Positions 1-5,695 of a stretch of 8,258 nucleotides of DNA are shown here, one piece after another. A program made the position numbers and the translations under genes. Under the pieces are notes generated by a model. That model did no database searches. It had not been told where the DNA came from and saw nothing but the letters and a program-made list of their open reading frames with translations. Within the stretch, counting starts at the first letter, position 1. Each line of letters opens with the position of its first letter. This stretch comes from Actinomycetota bacterium (GTDB lineage Bacteria > Actinomycetota > Actinomycetes > Nanopelagicales > Nanopelagicaceae): the NCBI GenBank assembly GCA_009697555.1, contig WLQV01000034.1, positions 1 to 8,258 of the forward strand, read 5' to 3'.

Positions 1-81
1 AATAAGGTAATTGCACTCATTGAGTAGAGGGCAACTGCCCATTTCAACGAATTCTTAGTGAAAATAAATAAGAGCAGCGAT

Positions 82-135
82 GCAATAAAAACTACGGGAG
101 AGGCTCCGAGGTGGAACCACCCCCGTAGTTTCGGT
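82..135 (-). terminator. Probable intrinsic terminator of metY, branched hairpin with T-tract
   Basis: On the minus strand, about 57 bases after the metY stop, a 10-base-pair perfect stem (bases 131-122 with 98-89, AAACTACGGG/CCCGTAGTTT) is followed by TTTTTATT, as expected for a rho-independent terminator. The 23-base region between the arms can itself fold: GGTGG/CCACC at 110-121 forms a small hairpin and CTCC/GGAG at 97-107 a second one that competes with the inner pairs of the main stem. On the plus strand no comparable T-tract follows, so the orientation favours metY. The branched interior is larger than in a textbook terminator. Confidence 0.65.
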
Positions 136-188
136 GGTGCAATCGTCATAAGAGAGAGATTACCCTCAAATTATGCAGATTCGAGAAG

Positions 189-1499
189 TTACTTCGCTGC
201 CGCGAAACCCACTTCTAAATCAGCCTTGATATCAATGATGTTTTCCAGTCCTAGGCTCAATCGAACCAAGCCAGGTGTGACACCGGCGGCTAGTTGCTCC
301 TCTGGTGAGAGTTGAGAGTGAGTCGTTGTCGCAGGATGAATGACGAGTGAGCGAACATCACCAATGTTGGCAACGTGGCTAAAGAGTTTGAGTGATTCCA
401 CAAACTTCTTACCCGCTTCAGTTCCACCTTTAAGTTCAAAGGAGAGAACTGATCCTGGACCCTTTGGTGAATATTTCTTAGCAAGTGAATTCCATGGTGA
501 AGATGAGAGTGCTGAGTAATTCACTTTGGAAACACTTGGATGAGATTCCAACCACGTTGCAACCGCGCGTGCGTTCTCAATGTGACGCTCCATGCGCAAA
601 CTCAAAGTTTCTAAACCTTGCGCAAGTAGCCATGCATTAAATGGTGAAACCGCTGCACCTAAATCGCGGAGCAATTGCAGACGAATCTTGAAGATGTAAG
701 AAAGATTTGCACCAAATGCCGAACCAACGCCAAGTGCTTGTGAGTAAACCAAGCCGTGGTAGCTAGGGTCTGGCTCATTGAAACCCTTGAACTTATCGGG
801 ATACTTCGCATAATCGAACTTGCCAGCATCAACGATGGCACCAACTACTGCATTGCCGTGGCCAGAGAGAAACTTCGTAGCGGAGTGAACAACAACGTCA
901 GCACCGAATTCAATTGGCTTGATCAGAAATGGTGTTGCAACAGTGTTATCGACGATCAGTGGCACGCCAACTTCATGGGCAACTTTCGCAACAGCTTCGA
1001 TATCCAAAATTTCATTCTTTGGATTAGCAATAGTCTCGCCAAAGAATGCCTTGGTATTTGGGCGAGCTGCTTTGCGCCATGACTCTGGGTTTGATGGGTC
1101 ATCAACGAAAGTCACTTCGATGCCGAACTTTGGCAAGGTGTAATGGAAGAGATTGTAAGTTCCACCATAGAGACTTGGACTAGAAACAATGTGATCGCCA
1201 GCTTCAGCCACGTTCATGATTGCAAAAGATGTTGCGGCAGAACCTGATGCAAGGAGCAGTGCAGCAACGCCACCTTCAAGGGCTGCAACGCGTTGTTCTA
1301 CTGCATCTTGCGTTGGGTTCATGATGCGGGTGTAAATATTTCCCAATTCAGCAAGAGCAAAGAGATTGGCAGCATGTTGCGTGTCACGGAATTGGTAGGC
1401 AGTTGTTTGATACAACGGCAGCGCGCGTGCACCAGTTGTGGGATCTGCACTTTGACCTGCATGAATTTGAATTGTTTCAAAGGACCATTCTGCTGACAT
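189..1499 (-). CDS. metY: O-acetylhomoserine sulfhydrylase (O-acetylhomoserine aminocarboxypropyltransferase), PLP-dependent
   Basis: This cytoplasmic enzyme of the Cys/Met metabolism PLP family joins sulfide (or methanethiol) to O-acetylhomoserine to give homocysteine (or methionine). The product has 436 residues, normal for the family. Visible motifs are the Y56-x-R58 pair in NIYTRIMNP that contacts the PLP phosphate of the neighbouring subunit, SGSAA at 85-89, Y111 that stacks on the cofactor ring, D184 in VDNTVATP, the Schiff-base lysine K209 in VHSATKFLSGHG, and the C-terminal substrate-binding part SLVIHPATTTHSQL (384-397) and R413. I chose the ATG at 1497-1499 because AAGGAG lies six bases before it and the family usually begins near WSFETIQIHAG. 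An in-frame ATG at 1577 would add 26 unconserved residues and overlap the structured leader. The long loop after residue 225 (KFDYAKYPDKF) is typical of MetY rather than of MetB or MetZ. No neighbour on its strand is visible. The leader suggests methionine or SAM control. Confidence 0.93.
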   Translation of the reverse strand: MSAEWSFETIQIHAGQSADPTTGARALPLYQTTAYQFRDTQHAANLFALAELGNIYTRIMNPTQDAVEQRVAALEGGVAALLLASGSAATSFAIMNVAEAGDHIVSSPSLYGGTYNLFHYTLPKFGIEVTFVDDPSNPESWRKAARPNTKAFFGETIANPKNEILDIEAVAKVAHEVGVPLIVDNTVATPFLIKPIEFGADVVVHSATKFLSGHGNAVVGAIVDAGKFDYAKYPDKFKGFNEPDPSYHGLVYSQALGVGSAFGANLSYIFKIRLQLLRDLGAAVSPFNAWLLAQGLETLSLRMERHIENARAVATWLESHPSVSKVNYSALSSSPWNSLAKKYSPKGPGSVLSFELKGGTEAGKKFVESLKLFSHVANIGDVRSLVIHPATTTHSQLSPEEQLAAGVTPGLVRLSLGLENIIDIKADLEVGFAAAK

Positions 1500-1505
1500 T
1501 TCAAT

Positions 1506-1511
1506 CTCCTT
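1506..1511 (-). promoter_or_regulatory. Ribosome binding site of metY (AAGGAG)
   Basis: AAGGAG on the minus strand lies six bases upstream of the chosen metY ATG and decides that start over the in-frame ATG at 1577. It is the clearest Shine-Dalgarno site in the window. CCTT at 1553-1550 in the leader could pair with its AAGG, so it may be a target for translational control. Confidence 0.75.
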
Positions 1512-1572
1512 AATTTTCACGGGCGGCGAACTAGATTTAGCGAAGTAGTAAGGGGTGAAAGTAACAAGATTT

Positions 1573-1651
1573 CTCATAAAGTTCTACGGCGCCCTTCTTA
1601 CCTGCATATTGGTTGCAGATAGAAAATAGGGGTGCTAAGAATGGCTCATGA
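1573..1651 (-). promoter_or_regulatory. Candidate structured leader (riboswitch-like) of metY
   Basis: Minus-strand positions 1651 to 1573 can form a nested and partly knotted fold. A closing helix pairs TCATGAG (1651-1645) with TTTATGA (1580-1574), including G-U pairs. TTCTTA (1641-1636) pairs perfectly with TAAGAA (1600-1595). An inner hairpin TATCTGCA/TGCAGGTA (1621-1614 with 1606-1599) has a 7-base loop ACCAATA. The last two helices share bases 1600-1599. GCACCC (1635-1630) can pair, with one mismatch, with GGGCGC (1594-1589), which would make a pseudoknot. The 5' GTCATGAG, the GCAACC and the GGGCGCC segments recall the SAM-IV class, which precedes methionine genes in Actinobacteria, but the usual P3 helix of the SAM-I/SAM-IV core cannot be drawn. 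GGGCG (1594-1590) can instead pair with CGCCC (1525-1521) close to the ribosome binding site, suggesting a translational switch. What is seen is the pairing potential; the ligand is inference. Confidence 0.42.
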
Positions 1652-3300
1652 CAACTCATAGATCTGCGATTTTTCAACTCAGCGATGAATACATGGTGCA
1701 ATCGGTGGCGCTTAGCCCGATCAATGCCACAAGTCTTGGCGTGCCAGGCTATGACCACCTACTCAATGATTTTTCGCTTGCTGGTAGTGAGAAGAGCGCA
1801 GTTCTTGTGCGATCAACGCTGGCAAAGCTTGCAACACTGCAACCCATTGATGACATCGATCGAGTGGCTGCTGCAGTTCTCAAAGAGCGCCTTGAAAGTG
1901 GCTTAGCACTTCATGATTCGCATGAAAATCATATTCTCTGGAGCGTTCTGGCCTCGCCGGTTTCTTCGATTCGCCAAGTTTTTGAATTAATGCCACATAG
2001 CAGCGCAGCGGAAATTGAGACCATTACCCAGCGCCTTGGCGAAGTGAAGAAATCGATGCAGTCGTGGGTTTCCTGCGTCACCGAAATGCAAAAACTTGGG
2101 AAGGTGACTGCACGGCGACAAGTGCTTGGCGTGGCCGATCAATTAGCGGTTTATGCCCAAGGTGCTTATCAAAGTTTTGCAACGGGAATTGATTCAGATA
2201 AAAAATATCCGCACTTGCATAGCGCAGCTGCACAAGCCGATGCGGCATGTGGGGAGATAAGTAAGTGGTTAAGCGATGTCTATGCGCCACTTTCTAATCC
2301 AGTCGATGGAGTGGGCATCGAACGTTATTCACATTGGTCCCGTTATTTCACTGGTGCCACATTGGATCTCAAAGCAATTTATGAATGGGGTATTCAAGAT
2401 TTAGCGGCTATCAATGCGCGAATGTGGCGAGTTGCGGCGCAGATTAAGCCCGATGCAAAGTCGCTGCGCGAAGTTGCCGATTATTTAGAAACTGCGCCAG
2501 ATCAACTCATTCACGGTAGCGATGCACTGCTTACCAAGTTGAAAGATTTCACCCAGGCTGCAGTAAAGAAGATGGATGGTACTCACTTTGATATTGATGA
2601 TCGAATCAAATTCTGTGATGCCCGCCTAGCACCAGAGGGAAGCGCGGCAGCTCCTTATTACATGCCACCAAGTGAGGATCTATCTCGCCCTGGCACGACT
2701 TGGTATCCAACAATGGGTAAAGATGTCTTTAGTTGGTGGCACATTGCATCAACTTGGTATCACGAAGCAGTTCCTGGCCATCACTTGCAATGTGCAACAG
2801 CAATTCTGGAGAGTGATCGCCTCACAAGATTCCAACGTACCGATGCGTGGATCAGCGGTTATGGCGAAGGTTGGGCGCTCTATGCCGAACGTTTGATGGA
2901 TGAACTCGGTGCATTCGATGAACCTGGAATTGAAATGGGTTATCTCTCCGGACAAGCACTTCGGGCAGCGCGGATCGTCGTAGATATTGGAATGCACCTT
3001 GGATACAAAGATGAGAATGGAAATGTCTGGAACGCAGAGTCGGCTTATGAAACTCTGGTGAACAAAGCGCTAATGGATGAAGATTTCGCCCGTAGCGAGA
3101 TCGACCGTTACCTAGGATGGCCAGGTCAAGCAATCTCATACAAAGTGGGAGAGAAGGTCTGGATGCAAAGTCGCGAAGATGCAAAGCAGCGCCTAGGTGC
3201 AGCATTTGAATTAAAGAAGTTCCACTCTTATGCACTCAAACTCGGACCGATGGGTCTTGATCCATTTGCAGCTGAGATGCAACGTTGGGATGGTAAGTAA
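1648..3300 (+). CDS. DUF885 family protein, predicted zinc metallopeptidase
   Basis: This 550-residue protein belongs to the DUF885 family, whose members look like zinc peptidases. The reaction and substrate are not known to me for this member. The N-terminal part LSDEYMVQSVALSPINATSLGVPGYD (11-36) is the family's typical opening. The metal site is H372-E373-A-V-P-G-H378-H379, an HExxxGHH-like motif, preceded by a tryptophan-rich stretch at 363-370. A second conserved block GYGEGWALYAERL (404-416) carries E407, a likely third metal ligand or catalytic acid by family analogy. YLGWPGQAISYKVG (488-501) is another family block. There is no signal peptide or membrane segment, so a cytoplasmic peptidase, perhaps recycling peptides, is the best guess. 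The ATG at 1648 keeps the conserved LSDEY. The next ATG, at 1693, would lose it. The ribosome binding site is weak (AGGGG near 1628-1633, rather far away). The gene is divergent from metY and its stop overlaps the next gene. Family assignment is firm, function is not. Confidence 0.88.
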   Translation: MTTHRSAIFQLSDEYMVQSVALSPINATSLGVPGYDHLLNDFSLAGSEKSAVLVRSTLAKLATLQPIDDIDRVAAAVLKERLESGLALHDSHENHILWSVLASPVSSIRQVFELMPHSSAAEIETITQRLGEVKKSMQSWVSCVTEMQKLGKVTARRQVLGVADQLAVYAQGAYQSFATGIDSDKKYPHLHSAAAQADAACGEISKWLSDVYAPLSNPVDGVGIERYSHWSRYFTGATLDLKAIYEWGIQDLAAINARMWRVAAQIKPDAKSLREVADYLETAPDQLIHGSDALLTKLKDFTQAAVKKMDGTHFDIDDRIKFCDARLAPEGSAAAPYYMPPSEDLSRPGTTWYPTMGKDVFSWWHIASTWYHEAVPGHHLQCATAILESDRLTRFQRTDAWISGYGEGWALYAERLMDELGAFDEPGIEMGYLSGQALRAARIVVDIGMHLGYKDENGNVWNAESAYETLVNKALMDEDFARSEIDRYLGWPGQAISYKVGEKVWMQSREDAKQRLGAAFELKKFHSYALKLGPMGLDPFAAEMQRWDGK

Positions 3301-3710
3301 TTATTACTAAGCCATCCGTTCTCCCAACCGTTCTCTTTGTCTGCGTCCATAACGCTGGTCGTTCTCAAATGGCTGCTGCATTTATGCAGGAGTTATCTGG
3401 CGGAAAAGTAGAAGTTCTCTCTGCCGGATCTGCGCCAAAAGATTCCATCAATCCGATTGCAGTTCTTGCAATGAATGAGATTGGAATCGACATCTCCCGC
3501 AATACACCAAAGATTCTTACCAATGAAGCAGTAAAAGATTCAGATGTAGTGATCACTATGGGTTGCGGTGATACCTGTCCCTTTTACCCCGGAAAAAGAT
3601 ATGAAGATTGGGTACTCGATGATCCAGCCGGACAAGATATTGCTGCGGTGCGAGTAATTCGCGATGAGATCAAGAAACGCGTTGAAGATCTACTCAAAGA
3701 TTTAATCTAG
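3300..3710 (+). CDS. arsC: Arsenate reductase, low-molecular-weight phosphotyrosine phosphatase fold, with apparent ATT start
   Basis: The protein reduces arsenate to arsenite in the cytoplasm, or acts as a related small phosphatase. Counting from the ATT at 3300 it has 136 residues, close to the ~131 of thioredoxin-coupled ArsC. The P-loop C15-VHNAG-R21-S is the CX5RS phosphate-binding motif with its nucleophilic cysteine. C89 and C93 in MGCGDTCPFYPG are candidates for the resolving cysteines, and D107-D108-PAG carries the general acid. The first ATG, at 3369, lies after the P-loop and would give a dead protein. Between the upstream in-frame stop (3294-3296) and the P-loop there is no ATG, GTG, TTG or CTG. 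ATT at 3300 overlaps the preceding stop as TAATT, and a second ATT follows at 3303. Translation by termination-reinitiation from the DUF885 gene on an AUU codon is the simplest reading. A mutated start or sequencing error is possible. No arsR or arsenite exporter gene is adjacent. Family certain, start uncertain. Confidence 0.8.
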   Translation: MITKPSVLPTVLFVCVHNAGRSQMAAAFMQELSGGKVEVLSAGSAPKDSINPIAVLAMNEIGIDISRNTPKILTNEAVKDSDVVITMGCGDTCPFYPGKRYEDWVLDDPAGQDIAAVRVIRDEIKKRVEDLLKDLI

Positions 3711-3746
3711 TTAATCAAAGAAAACTCAATAAAAACTTCAAAAATC

Positions 3747-3830
3747 TGGTGCGGGAGGCGGGACTTGAACCCGCACGTCCGAAGACACAGGTTCCTAAGA
3801 CCTGCGTGTCTGCCATTTCACCACTCCCGC
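3747..3830 (-). tRNA. tRNA-Leu, anticodon UAG
   Basis: The minus strand folds as a class II tRNA. The 7-base-pair acceptor stem is GCGGGAG (3830-3824) with CTCCCGC (3757-3751). The anticodon stem is CAGGT/ACCTG around loop CTTAGGA, so the anticodon is TAG at 3797-3795, reading CUA (and other CUN) leucine codons. The long variable arm TGTC-TTCG-GACG is characteristic of leucine, and the T arm is GCGGG-TTCAAGT-CCCGC. The discriminator A and the CCA end (3750-3747) are encoded. A T-rich stretch without a hairpin (3746-3720) follows the 3' end and may serve as a terminator together with the tRNA stems. The gene converges with arsC, 36 bases apart. Confidence 0.96.
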
Positions 3831-3880
3831 AAATAACTCAGTCAGAATTTCACCGAGTATTTGAAGCCAGATAAGACGCA

Positions 3881-3911
3881 CTGACTTGGGGTAAGGCTAC
3901 GCGTAAGTCAG
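3881..3911. repeat. Inverted repeat CTGACTT/AAGTCAG in the tRNA-Leu/argS gap
   Basis: CTGACTT at 3881-3887 and AAGTCAG at 3905-3911 are a perfect 7-base inverted repeat around a 17-base spacer. The spacer ends in the 8-base palindrome TACGCGTA (3898-3905). No T-tract follows on either strand, so it is not an intrinsic terminator. It lies between the divergent tRNA-Leu and argS genes and could be an operator or part of a 5' leader, but nothing in the sequence shows which. Confidence 0.35.
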
Positions 3912-3942
3912 AGATGTTTCAAAATCGCCCTCCATCGCTCGG

Positions 3943-3977
3943 TAAATATCCTTTCGCAACGCCTATTTCGATATTTA
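3943..3977. repeat. AT-rich inverted repeat TAAATATC/GATATTTA upstream of argS
   Basis: TAAATATC (3943-3950) and GATATTTA (3970-3977) are perfect 8-base inverted copies, with GG before and CC after (one base offset), separated by 19 bases. The half-site centres are 27 base pairs apart, about two and a half helical turns. The repeat ends 41 bases before the argS ATG. It does not match the ARG box. Possible roles are a repressor or activator site or an mRNA hairpin; there is no direct evidence for either. Confidence 0.4.
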
Positions 3978-4006
3978 TCCCACCACGTTTAGCCAATTGA
4001 TTCAGG

Positions 4007-4012
4007 TAACCT
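4007..4012 (+). promoter_or_regulatory. Possible -10 box of a leaderless argS transcript
   Basis: TAACCT fits the TAnnnT pattern and sits six bases before the argS ATG. That is the spacing seen for leaderless genes in Actinobacteria, and argS has no Shine-Dalgarno site. No -35 element is found at 16-18 bases upstream. TTGATT at 3997-4002 is far too close to act as one. This is a weak call. Confidence 0.25.
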
Positions 4013-4018
4013 TGCTAA

Positions 4019-5695
4019 ATGGGCGCAGAAAATCTCTCACAGAGCGATCAACTCGCTGCCCAAATTCTTGCCGCGCTGACCGCTGCAGTTGACCGCGGTG
4101 AAATCAGTTGCACAATCCCAGCGAGCGTGCGCCTTGAGCGCCCTAAAAACCGTGACCATGGAGATTTCGCAACTTCCATTGCACTGCAATTAGCCAAGAG
4201 CAGCGGTAGGCCACCGCTTGAAGTGGCGCAGATGTTGCAACGCGATCTGCAATCACTTGCTGAAGTTGCAAAGGTAGATATTGCCGGCCCTGGTTTTATC
4301 AACATCACCTTAAATAGCGCCGACTTAGCTGAGTTGGTTCGCACCGTAATAACCGCTGGTGCCACCTATGGAAATTCAACTGCACTTGCTGGTACGGCAA
4401 TTAATCTGGAATTCATTAGCGCAAATCCCACTGGGCCATTGCACTTAGGTCATACCCGCTGGGCGGCAGTTGGCGATGCGTTAGGTCGGGTTTTAAGTGC
4501 AGCTGGTGCAAAAGTTGCTCGCGAGTTTTACATTAACGATCGCGGAAATCAGATGGATCTCTTTGGCCAATCAGTTCGCGCTGCAGCAGTAGGTGAGGCA
4601 ATTCCAGAGAATGGTTATCAAGGCGCCTACATTCACGATTTAGCTAAAGCTGTGATTGCACAGCAACCAGGGTTGATGAAATTGTTAGGGCAAGAACAAC
4701 TCGATGCTTTTCGGGAGGCTGCTTATAAGCTGCAGCTGGCGCAGCAGCAGCAAGTACTAGAAGATTTTGGAACACACTTTGATGTCTGGTTCTCCGAGCG
4801 CACACTTCACGAAGGTGGATCGGTTGCGCATGGTTTAGAGAAGTTGCGCAAGCAAGGACATGTCTTTGACGAAGATGGTGCAATCTGGCTGCGCACTACT
4901 GACTTTGGCGATGATAAAGATCGCGTACTAGTAAAGAGCGATGGTGAACTTACCTACTTCGCCTCGGATACTGCTTATTACATCAATAAGCGTGAGCGCG
5001 GATTTGATATCTGTATCTACATGCTCGGCGCCGATCACCATGGATATGTTGGCCGGTTGAAAGCAACTGCCGCATGCGCCGGTGATGATCCAGCGAAGAA
5101 CATTGATGTATTGATTGGTCAATTGGTAAAAATCATGGAAGGCGGGGAAGAGGTAAAACTCTCCAAGCGCGCCGGCACCATTATTACTCTGGAAGATCTT
5201 GTCGAAAAAGTTGGCGTAGATGCAGCGCGCTACACACTGATTCGCTACCCGGTTGATACTCCGATGGTGCTCGATGTCGATGTTCTCAAAAAACGCACTA
5301 ATGACAATCCGGTCTATTACGTTCAATACGCTCATGCGCGAATTGCTGGCGTCTTGCGCAATGCAGCAGAGTTACAAGTTTCGGCGAAGCTGGAAGATTT
5401 TGATCCTGCGATGCTTACTCATGAACGCGAAAATGAATTACTTGGCGCGATTGGTAAATTCCCAGCCGTTGTCGCAAGTGCAGCAGAACTTCGCGAACCA
5501 CATCGAGTCGCGCGCTACCTTGAGGAATTAGCTGGTGAATACCATCGCTTCTACGCCGATTGTCGGGTTCTACCCCTTGGCGATGAAGCTGTTGCGCCAG
5601 TTCACCATGCACGTGCCGCATTATCTGCGGCAACTATGCAAACCTTGGCTAATGGATTAGCGCTCCTTGGTGTGAGCGCTCCGGATCGGATGTGA
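4019..5695 (+). CDS. argS: Arginyl-tRNA synthetase
   Basis: This class I aminoacyl-tRNA synthetase charges tRNA-Arg with arginine in the cytoplasm, using ATP and needing the tRNA for amino acid activation. The 558-residue length is normal for an actinobacterial ArgRS. The N-terminal ArgRS-specific domain (about 10-115) contains LERPKNRDHGDFATS at 39-53. The catalytic Rossmann domain begins with NLEFISANPTGPLHLGH (129-145), whose HLGH at 142-145 is the HIGH signature. LGADHHGYVGRL (336-347) is the conserved block before the second signature, KLSKRAG at 380-386, the KMSKS loop. The DALR-type helical anticodon-binding domain spans about 430-558 and ends with the typical APDRM. No Shine-Dalgarno site precedes the ATG and a leaderless transcript is possible. 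The stop overlaps the start of lysA, so the two are translated from one message. This argS-lysA pairing is known from corynebacteria and mycobacteria. No truncation or unusual motif is seen. Confidence 0.96.
   Translation: MGAENLSQSDQLAAQILAALTAAVDRGEISCTIPASVRLERPKNRDHGDFATSIALQLAKSSGRPPLEVAQMLQRDLQSLAEVAKVDIAGPGFINITLNSADLAELVRTVITAGATYGNSTALAGTAINLEFISANPTGPLHLGHTRWAAVGDALGRVLSAAGAKVAREFYINDRGNQMDLFGQSVRAAAVGEAIPENGYQGAYIHDLAKAVIAQQPGLMKLLGQEQLDAFREAAYKLQLAQQQQVLEDFGTHFDVWFSERTLHEGGSVAHGLEKLRKQGHVFDEDGAIWLRTTDFGDDKDRVLVKSDGELTYFASDTAYYINKRERGFDICIYMLGADHHGYVGRLKATAACAGDDPAKNIDVLIGQLVKIMEGGEEVKLSKRAGTIITLEDLVEKVGVDAARYTLIRYPVDTPMVLDVDVLKKRTNDNPVYYVQYAHARIAGVLRNAAELQVSAKLEDFDPAMLTHERENELLGAIGKFPAVVASAAELREPHRVARYLEELAGEYHRFYADCRVLPLGDEAVAPVHHARAALSAATMQTLANGLALLGVSAPDRM

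Noticed and set aside
1..60. Possible gene ends at the left edge: plus-strand codons ending in a TAG at 25-27, and a minus-strand ATG at 18-20; also a small hairpin GGGC-AACT-GCCC at 29-40.
   Set aside because: Too short to recognise any protein, no ribosome binding site for the minus-strand ATG, and the hairpin has only four base pairs with no T-tract.
58..315. Open frame of 85 codons on the plus strand at the left end.
   Set aside because: It runs across the metY terminator and antisense to the conserved metY 3' end, and shows no family features.
1573..1651. Calling the metY leader a standard SAM-IV or SAM-I riboswitch.
   Set aside because: The paired GGCA/UGCC helix of those cores cannot be formed with the bases present, and I cannot run a covariance model search; kept only as a candidate structured leader.
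3285..3305. Programmed -1 frameshift joining the DUF885 protein and the arsenate reductase.
   Set aside because: The arsC frame opens at base 3297 and the DUF885 stop begins at 3298, leaving no slippery heptamer in the window; both proteins have natural ends there.
3997..4012. TTGATT as a -35 element for argS.
   Set aside because: It is only four bases before the proposed -10 TAACCT, far from the needed 16-18.
4928..5335. Long minus-strand open frame of 135 codons inside argS.
   Set aside because: It is antisense to the conserved ArgRS catalytic domain and its translation has no recognisable features.
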